A stretch of 64,000 bases of DNA, taken from Prorocentrum cordatum (lineage: Eukaryota; Sar; Dinophyceae; Prorocentrales; Prorocentraceae). The position numbers and the translations under genes were made by a program. This document shows positions 11,304-20,689 of this stretch, one piece after another (position 1 is the first letter of the stretch; every line of letters begins with the position of its first letter). A model generated the notes under the pieces. It did not search any database. It saw only the letters and a list, made by a program, of their open reading frames with translations, and was not told where the DNA came from. The stretch covers positions 326,406-390,405 of the forward strand of contig CAUYUJ010014607.1 of NCBI GenBank assembly GCA_963575745.1. Direction: 5' to 3'.

Positions 11304-13946
11304 TCAAATATTCTCGTTGCCCTCCTTCACCTCCAGGTCGTCGTTCTTCTTCTTGTTCTCGATCGGCACCGTGAACTGCGCCTCGATCTGGGAGAGGGTG
11401 AACATGGGCGCGAATATGCCGCAGAGAAGGTCCGTGGCGATGTCGCCATGCTCGATGAAGTGCTTCACGCGCATGTGGTTGCGGAGCAGGCCAACGAAGG
11501 TACCGAACCCGATGTAGAACGTGCAGCCGATGAGCGCCCATTGGTAAAGGGCCGCAGTACAGATGGTGACAATGATTGCCATGTAGTACAGCAAAGAGAA
11601 GGCGCCCGTCCACAAGCCAAACGTGACGCCCGGACCGAGGCCAGAGAAAGGCCATTTGCCGACGTGCACCACAGCCCTGCCCATGGTTAAGCCAGGCACG
11701 GCCGTGTTCTTCAAGTGAAGTACGATATTCTTCGCGTTGAAGATGAACGTTGAGAAGGCTTTCCGGTTAGGGTCGAGCCCACCGTTCTCCTCCTGGCACA
11801 AGACCACGAGCGACTGCGAGCACCAAAACATGACAAATGTATAGGGCAGGCCCGTGATGATGGACGCCGCCTGGAGGGCCTTCAGAGCAGCGTCTGGATC
11901 TTTGGCGTTGTTGCCAGAGTACAGCAAGGCAATGGCGGTGGCCCCTTCTGTGAAGGACCAGAAGACGCGCTGAAACACGGGGGGGTCTGGGTGGCCGTTG
12001 GAGGAAAGGATGTCCACCACGAACGATCCAGAATCCGACGAGGTCACGAAATAGAACGTCAAAATCATGAGCGTGAGCGCGCACAGCATGTCGGAGTAGC
12101 CCCGCGGACCGTACGAGGAGATCTGGTCGAAGAGGATGTCTGCCGTAGCCTGGTTGTACAGGCACACGGTACCATCCTGGAGAGGCACGAAGCAGTCCGG
12201 CTGGCTGGTGTTCGGGAACTGGTTGTAATTGTCAGCGGCCAGCTCGTTGATTTCGGTCATGTACTTCTCACACTCAGTACCTTCGTATGCCGATATGTCG
12301 ATTGCGGTAGGATCGGGTTTCGCGCCGCACGGCACTTCCTCCCACGAGGTATGCTTAACGCACTGCTTGCCCTTTCCGTCTTGGGAAGGATCCACGTACC
12401 TGGTGAACTTCGCCCTCTTGCACCTGCCGTATCCGCCGTGGTAAGCATCGTCCAGCACGCACCCGGGGGTCCAGCCCATGCTCAGATTCTGCTTATCCGT
12501 CAGAGTGTACTGATCAGACCAGGACGATCCCCCATCGTAAGCTTGAGAGCACAGGCCCGCTGAGTCTGCCATGCGCTGCATGCGAATGCCCTCGGTGCCC
12601 CACACGCAGAACCAGACAATGCTGTAGAGGGTGGGCACAATGAGCGTGGACATGATGAAAACTCGAAGGGTCCTGCCTTTGGAGATCCTCGCAATGAATG
12701 TGCCAACAAACGGGCCCCAAGAAATCCACCATCCCCAATAGAAAATGGTCCAATCAATGATCCACTTGTTTCCGCTAGTGCCAGAACCACCGAGCCCCAT
12801 GTCTTTGGAGCCGAGACGCTCCCAAGCGTCGCAATGGAATCCAATCTTCACGATGTACCACAAGTAGAAACCAGTAACCTGCACAATGTTGTCCAGAATG
12901 AGGTAGGTCTCGCCGTTCAACGCCACGACAATCATTAAGAAGGTCCCCATTGCGAAGACGCACTGTGAAAGGAACTTGATACCAGAGCCGAGGCCCATCA
13001 CCACCGACACTGTCGACATGCAGGTGATGATCAGGATGATGAGGATCATGGTCGTCGTGTTTCGTTGGATGCCGAAAGATTCCTGACCATCATCACAGGA
13101 ATATCCCTGGCCACCACATCCAGGAACTGAATACTTGTCCTCGTTCGGGATGGCAAAATTCTCCCCGTGGTGAGTCCCCCAGCTGAGGCGCTGCAGGCCA
13201 GCGTTGATCGACATGGCGCCCAGTCCGAGCGACGTGCAGACGCCTGCGATAGAAGTCACGATGGAGAGGGCATCCACGGTGTCTCCCATCCATCCATAAA
13301 CGTTGTCGCCAATGAGAGGATAGAACGCGTACCGGACGGTCATTGGGTATCCACGCCGGTAAGTCATGATGCCAAGCGTAGCCCCCATCACCACGTAGGG
13401 GATCCAGCCATGAACGCCCCAGTGGAAGACGCTCACCATCAGCGCGTGCGTCGCGTCCTCGTCCACGTTGCCGTAGCCCTTGACCGTGGAGAGGAACCTT
13501 GGAGAACCCCAGCCTTTGAAGTGCCACATCGGCTCCGCAACTGCGTAGTAGAACAGGCCTGTGGCGACACCGCAGCAGAACAACATTGAGAACCAAGTCG
13601 CAGTGCTGAACTCCGGTTCATCGTCGTCCTTTCCGAGCTTCAGCTTACCGTGCTGGACCATAGCCCAGAGCAAGACAATGACCCAGATGTCCTGCGAGAC
13701 GATGTAGAACCATGTCCACACCTCAGGGATCCAGCCCCAGGCGACTTCGTCCATAGCGAACTTCATGTAGTCTGGCTCAACGCAGCAGAGGATCACGAAG
13801 ACCCACAGGAAGATTGTCGAGCAAATGAACACGAGGGGATTCATCACGACGACCCCTTTCATCTCAAAGTGCCAGCACTTCCTCATGTGCGCTTCCGTCT
13901 CTGGCGGGGCCTCCTCATACTTGCAAACCGATGCCAGCGCTGCCAT
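11304..13946 (-). CDS. BCCT-family osmolyte (betaine/choline/carnitine-type) transporter, intronless retrogene
   Basis: An 880-residue membrane protein of the BCCT (TC 2.A.15) family, whose members take up glycine betaine, choline, carnitine or DMSP at the plasma membrane, usually with Na+ or H+. The family signature WTIFYWGWWISWGPFVGTF begins at about residue 399, followed by ARISKGRT. GVATGLFYYAVAEPM (about 126-140), HWGVHGWIPYVVMG and SSDSGSF (about 636-641) are further family motifs. At least twelve hydrophobic segments are visible. A Cys-rich hydrophilic insertion of about 150 residues (about 453-608) separates two of them and has no counterpart in typical bacterial members. The C-terminus is charged (KKKNDDLEVKEGNE). 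I chose the ATG at 13946 because it follows the relict leader by 64 bases. The frame stays open upstream to an ATG at 14102, but that stretch includes the leader itself. There are no introns across 2.6 kb. Family assignment is firm; substrate is not determinable. Confidence 0.93.
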   Translation of the reverse strand: MAALASVCKYEEAPPETEAHMRKCWHFEMKGVVVMNPLVFICSTIFLWVFVILCCVEPDYMKFAMDEVAWGWIPEVWTWFYIVSQDIWVIVLLWAMVQHGKLKLGKDDDEPEFSTATWFSMLFCCGVATGLFYYAVAEPMWHFKGWGSPRFLSTVKGYGNVDEDATHALMVSVFHWGVHGWIPYVVMGATLGIMTYRRGYPMTVRYAFYPLIGDNVYGWMGDTVDALSIVTSIAGVCTSLGLGAMSINAGLQRLSWGTHHGENFAIPNEDKYSVPGCGGQGYSCDDGQESFGIQRNTTTMILIILIITCMSTVSVVMGLGSGIKFLSQCVFAMGTFLMIVVALNGETYLILDNIVQVTGFYLWYIVKIGFHCDAWERLGSKDMGLGGSGTSGNKWIIDWTIFYWGWWISWGPFVGTFIARISKGRTLRVFIMSTLIVPTLYSIVWFCVWGTEGIRMQRMADSAGLCSQAYDGGSSWSDQYTLTDKQNLSMGWTPGCVLDDAYHGGYGRCKRAKFTRYVDPSQDGKGKQCVKHTSWEEVPCGAKPDPTAIDISAYEGTECEKYMTEINELAADNYNQFPNTSQPDCFVPLQDGTVCLYNQATADILFDQISSYGPRGYSDMLCALTLMILTFYFVTSSDSGSFVVDILSSNGHPDPPVFQRVFWSFTEGATAIALLYSGNNAKDPDAALKALQAASIITGLPYTFVMFWCSQSLVVLCQEENGGLDPNRKAFSTFIFNAKNIVLHLKNTAVPGLTMGRAVVHVGKWPFSGLGPGVTFGLWTGAFSLLYYMAIIVTICTAALYQWALIGCTFYIGFGTFVGLLRNHMRVKHFIEHGDIATDLLCGIFAPMFTLSQIEAQFTVPIENKKKNDDLEVKEGNENI

Positions 13947-13994
13947 CTCGGCACGACGTTCCGTTTGCAGAGAGCACGCTCCGAACTGGAGAAG

Positions 13995-14010
13995 CTTGAG
14001 CCGCAAATTG
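13995..14010 (-). other. Second, truncated relict spliced leader
   Basis: Read on the minus strand, CAATTTGCGGCTCAAG follows directly after the full-length relict leader. It resembles the 15-base leader remnant CCATTTTGGCTCAAG, with one insertion and two changes. Such tandem truncated leaders are the known mark of repeated mRNA recycling in dinoflagellates, in which a new leader is spliced onto the TAG within the old one. The match is imperfect, so this is more tentative than its neighbour. Confidence 0.6.
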
Positions 14011-14032
14011 CTTGAGCCAGAATGACTACGGA
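14011..14032 (-). other. Relict dinoflagellate spliced leader (DinoSL), 20/22
   Basis: Minus-strand sequence matches the 22-nt DinoSL at 20 positions. The two differences are transitions at leader positions 8 (C to T) and 13 (T to C). It sits in the 5' leader of the transporter gene, in the same strand sense, 64 bases before the chosen ATG. DinoSL is normally added by trans-splicing, so its presence in genomic DNA shows that a mature mRNA was reverse-transcribed and inserted. Confidence 0.9.
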
Positions 14033-14102
14033 CATGTTTAAAACATGCTTGAAACATGTTTTTGACATTTGGGAATTGTTTAACAGCATGCTTCCTCTCC
14101 AT

Positions 14103-14690
14103 TAATCGACTTCCACAAACCTACGGCCCCAGTAGCAGGATTCGCATTGCGTACCCCCCTGGCAAATGCGGCACACCCCACCACGCGCATCGAGCCCACG
14201 AGGAACACCACCTGCAGACCCAGAGGCGCAAGGTTCGTGCAGCGCCCCCATGTCGGCACACCCGTCACGCGAATCGTAACCCAGAAGGAGCTCCACCTAT
14301 GGCACCAATTGGCAGCTTCGCACGGCGTCCACCCGCCCATTTCGGAGCATGCCCCGCACGGGTCGTGCCCAGAGGAGGTTCACTTGCGGCCTGAGTGGGC
14401 GTGTTCGCGCGGGGGCATCCGACTTGTTCGGCACACCCTCCACGCGGATCGTGCCCCACAAAAAATTCAACGCACCTGCGCACGCATCCTCCGCAACAGC
14501 CCGAGTTCCGCCTTGCCCCGCGGCGCGCACTAGGTGGAGAGAGATCCGCCCGCCCTGGGCTGCACGTGACTGCAGAAGGATGGGTCCGTCGCCAAACACA
14601 TTGCTTGTTGATGTATGGCTTTCGTCCCATACCGCTAGTTTGCCTGAGTTTGGGGTCAGAGGATTCTGGGATATCTGAAACTCGGTGTCT
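14103..14690. other. Upstream flank of the transporter gene, no gene recognised
   Basis: GC-rich sequence with recurrent CACACCC/CACGCG words. No promoter element or gene is recognised. Directly upstream of the relict leader (about 14033-14070) ACATGTTT-like words are repeated. Confidence 0.35.
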
Positions 14691-14694
14691 GGTG

Positions 14695-15035
14695 GCATTC
14701 GGAGTCTGGTGGCATGCTTCTCGGGCACCTCGTGGAGCGACTCTTGAAGCTTCTTGGGGCCTCTTGGGGGCTTTTTGGGGACCTCTTTGGGGGCACTTGG
14801 GGGCCTCTTGGGGGCCTCTTGGGGGCCTGCTGGCGGCCCGTGGGCCCACTGGGAGCGGAGGGCTCGAACCATCAGTTGGAGTCCCCCCTCTTGGACCCCT
14901 CTTGGGGTTCGTTTTCTCAGTCTTGGGCGCCTCTTTGACCGTCTCGGAGCTCTCTTGGGCCGTCCTGGGACCCCCCTGGGGGCCTCTCGGGCCATATTGA
15001 GGCGATCTTTGAAGCCTTTTGGGCCGTCTTGGACG
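14695..15035. repeat. ~11-bp-periodic CTTGGGGGCCT repeat, block 2
   Basis: The reverse-complement sense of the 2590-3140 block: repeated CTTGGGGGCCTCTTGG-type units of about 10-12 bases with drift. The LLGASWG-like frames are repeat artefacts. Confidence 0.8.
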
Positions 15036-15237
15036 CTGTCAAATACCAAAGTGCGAATACACTAGAACGCCTAAAGAGTGCGAAGGGATCAAACATGTCG
15101 TGGGCAAGAAAGGCGGGGAAATCCAGGAGGGCGTCCCGACCCGGGCCTGGGCCCCGGGTACCACGGCATACAGTACATCAGATAACAAGCTAGACCAGAT
15201 TGAATACATTGGGCTCAGGTCGCGAAAGCACTGGCAT

Positions 15238-15545
15238 CAGGTTCTGACACAACGTGGATCGTTCAACCTTGAATGGCAAGGGCTTTGCAATACCGCAGAT
15301 CGTTCGGCATCGGCCGACTCCGCTCCACTGGGGGCTTCAACCATGAACGCCCTCGTGGGGGTTGCCGCCGCGTCAGCGCGGCGCCAAGCTACTGCATTGT
15401 TGTCGCTGCTACTGCACTTGTGCTAGCGGCCCACGCTGCGCTAGTGCTGCTCAACCCGTCTGTGCACACCGAGTGTCGCGAACTCGAACGCATCAGAGCG
15501 CTCGAGATGGAGGTACTATGCTTCGTTGAAAGCGTACTTGACCAA
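15238..15545 (+). repeat. Dispersed repeat family T, copy 1
   Basis: It starts at TTCTGACACAACGTGGATCG, continues through ACCATGAACGCC..GTTGCCGCCGCGTC, and ends near AGCGCTCGAGATGGAGG. Related sequence occurs at 17340-17640 (full length, diverged) and 18122-18310 (5' part). Confidence 0.65.
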
Positions 15546-15789
15546 ACCTCGACGCCAACGTGGAAATAGCTGGCCTGGCGGCTCCCTCCAACTGCTTACC
15601 CCGAACGATCGGCGCCCAGGATTTGTGCGACTAGTCGCCTGCCTTTTCGTGATCCCCCGAAACCGCGACAGCAGAGAACGAAGCGGCCTGCAACAAACAG
15701 CCACCCCGCCGGTCGGGCAAGACAAGACCGCCTGGGCCATGCGATGCTAACTTCTCCAGCCTCCTCGCTCCGCTTCTCCACCTTGCTGT

Positions 15790-16290
15790 CCTTCGTTTCC
15801 TCCTCCTCCTTCTCCTTTTCCTTCTACTCTTCGCTCTATCTTCTCTTCCTCGTCCTCTCCCCTCATCTGCTCTCTTCAATTTCCCTATTCCTCCTCCTCC
15901 TCCTCCTCCGGACCGTGTTCCGTCAACCGCCTCTTCCCTCCTCCTACTTCCTCTTCCCGCGTCCTCCTCCTATTCATCCTGCTTCTTGCCTTCTACTCAG
16001 CCCTCCTCCCTCCTCCTCCTGCTCTTACAGCCACCATGTTTTGCGAACATGCTCGTATGCTCCTATGTTCCTGGTCCTTCTCCTCCTCCTCCTCCTCCTC
16101 CTCCTCCTCCTCCTCCTCCTCCTCGTTCCTCCGCCTCTTCTTCCGCCTCTCCTACTCCTCCTCCTCCTCCTCATCATCATCATCATCCTCCGCCGCCTCC
16201 GCCTCCGCCTCCACCTCCGCCGTCTCCTCCTCATCCTCGTCCTTACCTTACTCCTCCGACTCCTCCTTCTTCTTCTCGTCGTCCTCCTCT
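15790..16290. repeat. Interrupted (CCT)n / pyrimidine-rich block
   Basis: About 500 bases dominated by CCT/CTC triplets with CCG, TCA and TTC interruptions. Poly-Leu, poly-Ser and poly-Pro frames are artefacts. Confidence 0.9.
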
Positions 16291-16639
16291 CACACCCTTT
16301 TTCCTCCCCCTCCGCGAGGAGGTGACAACGGCGAGCGCGTCGCTGGGCGCCGCGCGCGGTCGTGGGCTCGAAGTCCTGGCTTGCGTGCGAGGCAGCCCGC
16401 TCCACCCGTCCTCCGACCCCCCGCCATTCCGAGCAGACCAGAGGGGCGAGCAGCCGAAGAACCGAGGAACAGCTAAGAGGAGGAGACGCAGGAGGGAGGA
16501 GGAGGAAGAGAGAAGGAGGGAGGTTGGGTGCGAGGGCGAGGTTCCTCGCCCCCCTCCGTTCTGTGTCCTGTTCATGCTCGCCCCTCGTCACCGCCTCCTC
16601 CTCGCACCGCCACCTCGGTTCGGCCTAGACATCAACTGT

Positions 16640-16785
16640 CGGAGGTCCGCGCGGCTTTCTTGGCTCGGCGCTGGGCCCCCGTCCTTGGCGCGCGGAGGGC
16701 GGCGCCAAAGGCGCCGAGCGGGTGGGCGGGGAGCGGGGGCCAACGCCGATCCAAGAAATCCGCGAGGATCTCCCAAAGTGTACGT
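16640..16785. repeat. Foldback element, family F, copy 4
   Basis: The left arm has GGTCCGCGCGGCTTTCTTGG and the right arm CGCCGATCCAAGAAATCCGC; GGCGCGCGGAGGGCGGCGCC lies between them. Confidence 0.7.
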
Positions 16786-16789
16786 TCCT

Positions 16790-17339
16790 GTTCTCTCTGG
16801 CTCCTCGGAAGAAGGGGGGGTGAGCAGTCGATAGCGCAGGGCGGACATGCCCGAGCTAGCTTGAATCGCGACATCGGATCGCATCAGAACCGATCGGGGC
16901 GCCGACGATTCGTCCCGAATCGAATCGAAATCGCATCGTGGCGCCTGGTTACACATGAGGAAATCCTGGAGGCCTCGCGCGGCAACTTAAACCATGTGTA
17001 CGTGGGATCCACGTCGGGTCCACGTCGGATTCACATCGGAGTAACGTCGGATTTACCTCGGACTCACGCCGGAACATCGCCGCGCGAGCGTCGTCCCACA
17101 TCTGACGGGGTGGGCGTTCGGACCAGACATTACAAGTATTGCGCGCCGAACGAGGCCTCCGGGACGTTCCTCACAAGCCTTGCTCTGGCCGGCACTGGCC
17201 GATGGTGGTGAATCGAACCCAAATCGGAATGAATCGGAATCGCGGCCCCAGTCGGCGAATCCAGTCACACCGAATCGGCCCTGGCAGGTGTGACATTTCC
17301 GGGCCGGTGTGTTGTGTGAAGCAAATTCGTATTGTGACG
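16790..17339. other. Unassigned sequence rich in CGGAT words
   Basis: No gene is recognised. Between about 16995 and 17065 a short tandem series of TCCACGTCGGATTCAC-like words (period about 13-15) is visible. CGAATCGG words recur around 16915-17275. Confidence 0.4.
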
Positions 17340-17640
17340 ACTGCACTTCGGGTTTCTGACACGACGTGGATCGTTTGACCCTGAACGAACAAGGCTTTCC
17401 AATAGCGCAGATCGTTTGATATAGAACGATTCCGTTTGGCTGGGAGCTTCTAACCGTACACGCCCGCGGGGGGGGGGCCGTCGCGTCAACACAGCGCCAT
17501 CCAATCCTGTTTCCTTGCATATGTTACTGCAATTGAGCTGGCGGCCTCCCTTGCTCTGGCGTTGCATACTGTACCAATGCACATCGAGCGCCGCCAACTC
17601 GACCGCAGCACGGCGCTCGAGATGAAGGCTGCATGTCTGG
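17340..17640 (+). repeat. Dispersed repeat family T, copy 2
   Basis: Diverged full-length partner of 15238-15545, from TTTCTGACACGACGTGGATC to GGCGCTCGAGATGAAGG. Confidence 0.6.
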
Positions 17641-17704
17641 CGGCGTCCAGCCTTGAACGGCCGCGGCGGGGTCGCCGCCGTATCGGCACTACGCAATATT
17701 TCAT

Positions 17705-17937
17705 GTTGAGCAGGGACCGACCGTCCTGGCATTCCTGTAGGCCAACCACGACATGTTCTTAGAATTCAAAACGACCCAAGAACAAACACAGTGTTCGTAG
17801 AACACAAGCCAGATGCGTTCAAACAAGACAGTCTCAGACAGAAATGTTCTAAGGACACTTCGTGCAGACCACAAAGGGTTCTCAGAACATTATTTGGTGG
17901 GCTTCTAGGCAAGCCAGGAAGCTTCGCCACTGCTTGA
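17705..17937 (+). repeat. ~235-bp dispersed repeat family R, copy 2
   Basis: Same boundaries as 9996-10227: GTTGAGCAGGGACCGACCGT at the left and CTTCGCCACTGCTTGA at the right. Confidence 0.9.
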
Positions 17938-18121
17938 CCACGTGGAGATGCCTCGTCCGCTTCCCGCGCCCCACATCCCTCTCACCAAGGACGGCGATAT
18001 GGCAGGACCGAGGTCGCCGCCGCGAGCGCCATGGCCCGTTCGAAATTCTCTGCTCCCGCGCATGCCCCCACGCCGCGGCGTCGGGAGAAGGAGCCTGTGC
18101 GGCAGGTTCGCGCAGTCACGA

Positions 18122-18310
18122 CCCCGGCGTCGGTTTCTGACACCGCGTTCATCGTTGAAATTTGGAACGAACGGCGGCTTTTGGATCGCCTATTATCTTT
18201 CTGTTGGCCGATTCTGGGCCACTGGCGGCGTTCGACCGTGAACGCCCGCGGCGGGGTCGCCGCCGCGTCGGCACGACGCGAACCTGAACGTGCGCAGGTG
18301 CGTGCCGGCC
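18122..18310 (+). repeat. Dispersed repeat family T, copy 3 (5' part)
   Basis: It begins CGGTTTCTGACACCGCGTTC and retains the GTGAACGCCCGCGGCGGGGT..CGCCGCGTCGGCAC hairpin-like block, then loses similarity. Confidence 0.55.
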
Positions 18311-18532
18311 CCCCAAGCCGTATCGGTCACCATCGAACGCGGAAATCAGATCTGATCTCCGTGTGCGTTGGATCGGGCTCCATCGGCTCGGCGGAACACG
18401 GACTTCTAATAGAATCGGGCCGACCAGAATCGATACCGAATCGGATCGATCGGATCAAAAAGACCCTGCCGAGCACACAAACGACCGCTTCGGGAGCGGC
18501 CGTGGATTCGCAAATGTCTGCCCGCCCCTGAT

Positions 18533-18785
18533 TCCTCCTCCTCCTCCTCCTCCTCCTCCTCCCTCTCCTCCTCCTCCTCCTCCTCCTCCCCTCCTCCTCC
18601 TCCTCCTCCCCTCCTCCTCCTCCTCCTCCTCCTCCTCTCCTCCTCCTCCTCCCTTCCTCCTCCCCTCTCCTCCTCCTCCTCTCCTCCTCCTCCTCCCTCC
18701 TCCTCCTCCTCCTCCTCCTCCTCTCCTCCTCTCCTCCTCCTCCTCCTCCTCCTCCTCCTCCTCCTCCTCCTGCTCCGCTCCTCGT
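18533..18785. repeat. (CCT)n microsatellite
   Basis: About 250 bases of CCT/CTC triplets with occasional single-base slips (CTCTCC). The frame changes within it make the poly-Pro, poly-Leu and poly-Ser frames meaningless. Confidence 0.95.
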
Positions 18786-18999
18786 CTCACTGCCCACTCC
18801 TCCACCTCCTCGCGTTGATCCTGCCTCACTATCGCCGTGCCTCGTGCCCTCCTTTCGCCCCCCTGTCCTGCCGCCCCCGTGCTCGCCTTCCTCGCAGCTG
18901 CGGGGCAGCGTTCGGTGGGGGACTGGCTCAGGGGGGGGGGCTTTTCGGGCCCCTATCGGTGATCAGGGTGCCTTGGGGATCGCGGGGTCGAGGCATCTG

Positions 19000-19158
19000 C
19001 AGGGACCCTGGGACACACAAATAAATACACACAAATGGAATAAGTCCCCATATCTTCTCATGTTTTCTGGGTTTTCGTCATCCCCCCACTTCCCATATTT
19101 TCCCATATTTTCTGGGGAATCGACGATGAATTGTGTCTGTGTTTTTTTTCCCTCCTGA
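19000..19158 (+). repeat. AT-rich ~165-bp dispersed repeat, copy 3
   Basis: It runs from AGGGACCCTGGGACACACAA through the CCCATATTTTC core to TTTTTCCCTCCTGA. Confidence 0.85.
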
Positions 19159-19199
19159 GCATCCCCCAGAGCCTATCCTCCTCTGACGCTGTCCCGCTG

Positions 19200-19345
19200 C
19201 CCCTTGGCTTGCGGGCGATGGCTCGGCTCCCCCGGCGGCCTCGAGGGACGGCCTGGGCACCCCCGGGGCGCTCCCGGCAAGGCGCCGCTGCTGGAGAGCA
19301 CCCCGAGGCTGGCAGGCCGAGGAGAACCGACGAAAACGCCGGAAG
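19200..19345 (+). repeat. GC-rich dispersed repeat, copy 2
   Basis: It shares GCTGCTGGAGAGCACC and adjoining segments with 8660-8800. Confidence 0.6.
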
Positions 19346-19621
19346 CCCTCGAGCCCTGACGTCCGCCGATCTAGGTTTGATCCTCGGCCAGGGGTCCCGG
19401 CCGCGTCCCCTGGGGTGGTTGTTCGTCCCAGATCTGTGTTTGTGATGGTCCTGCCTGGGGTCCGATGCCGACCCCCGAGGGCCGCCCAACATGAGAACCA
19501 GCTCGGGCTGGAAAAAAACGCCTCGTCGGAGCTCTGGGAGCCCAATGTGGCCCCTGAGTGACCCCAAGCCTGTCCCCCTCCCAACGTGGCCCCTCATGAG
19601 TGACCCCTGTGCCCCCGAGTC

Positions 19622-19779
19622 GGGCCGGGCGAACGGGGGGGATAGCAAAGGGGGGGTCCTGAGAATCGGCTCACGCAGCTGATTTTCCTGGCGCCTCCTG
19701 GCGCCGGGAGGCGGCAGGTATCGAGGGATGGGCCCCTCGGTGGGGCAGAACCCAGCTGCGTGCAGCAGATTTCGTGACC
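19622..19779 (+). repeat. Dispersed ~158-bp repeat family U, copy 1
   Basis: It runs GGGCCGGGCGAA, then GGATAGCAAAG, CTGATTTTCCTGGCGCCTCC, ATGGGCCCCTCGG and GTGCAGCAGATTTCGT. The same series is present at 31460-31617. Confidence 0.75.
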
Positions 19780-20221
19780 CAGCCTTTCCCTATCCCCCCC
19801 TTTTCGTCCGGCCCGACCAAGGCCAGGCCGCCCCCTGCCCGGGGGGGCGATCCGGCGGCGGGATGCACAGCTCGGAGATCTTCGCGCACACTGGGCGCCG
19901 GCGGGGGGGGGCGTGGCCGAGGCGAGGCCGCGGGAGGCGCACGCGCAGGGCCTGGCAAAGCCCGTGCAGGGCTCGAGGTGCCAGGCCTCGGGATCCCCGC
20001 ACTTGCCGTCGCTCGGACGTCCCTTTCCCGTGCTAATCTCGGTTTCGTGCGAGTTTTTGTTTATTTTGCTCGATGGTCCAGGATGGTCCTCGATAGTTCT
20101 CGCCGAAAAAATGCACACGTCCGAGCGATGCCAAGCGCACTGTAACCTTTCGTGCTGGGCGTCTTCGCCCCGTGTCGGGCCCTGGGACAGTCACAGACCG
20201 ATCTGGCTGGAGAAAGATTCG

Positions 20222-20400
20222 GCGGCGGACAAACCTCCCTTTAGTAAACCTCCCCTTCGTGAAAGCGGCCTGGGACCGAAACCGACGGACCTGGACCCGC
20301 AAAAATAACGGCCGCGACGCCCTCTCGCGAACCGAAAGCGGCAAATCCCTGAATCAACGTGTCAGGGTAGGAGGTCCATCCACCTCCGAAAGAGAGGGTC
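20222..20400 (+). repeat. Dispersed ~175-bp repeat family V, copy 1
   Basis: It runs from GGCGGACAAACCTCCCTTTA through GGCCTGGGACCGAAACCGAC and CGCGACGCCCTCTCGCGAAC to GTCAGGGTAGGAGGTCCATC. Close copies are at 41343-41517 and 44856-45032. I considered a SINE, but no convincing tRNA A/B boxes are visible. Confidence 0.85.
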
Positions 20401-20689
20401 TAGGGCTCCGGCTGTGACGCTCTGCCATGTTGCGCCTGTTTCCCAACGTCGGATCTCAGGGGCGGAGGAGGATGTTAGAGTAGGGACGCGCTGCGCGCGT
20501 GCTCCCGGTTATCTGAGCAAGTTAGCCCCTCTGGCCAGTTTGGCATGGGCCGAGGATCGACCCTCTGTATGGCAGACGTCGAGCTGGCTCCCCGGCAGAG
20601 ACCATGCGAGGACGGCAGGCGCCACGAGAACGACGACGGGCACCAGCAACTCCACAACGGCAAGCACGACATCCACCACGAATGCCAGC

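Noticed and set aside
9930-14070. ACATGTTT-rich words on both sides of the BCCT gene as a target-site duplication
   Set aside because: The two stretches are not identical and are low complexity; the 3' one is more than 1.3 kb beyond the stop codon and next to another repeat.
15986-16834. Long open frames through CCT-rich DNA (also 4721-5437, 6642-7550, 18363-18818)
   Set aside because: They consist of poly-Pro, poly-Ser, poly-Leu or poly-Arg from triplet repeats, exist on both strands at once, and contain no recognisable domain.
20222-20400. Family V repeat as a tRNA-derived SINE
   Set aside because: No acceptable A-box/B-box pair could be found on either strand by eye, and there is no A-rich or short-repeat tail.
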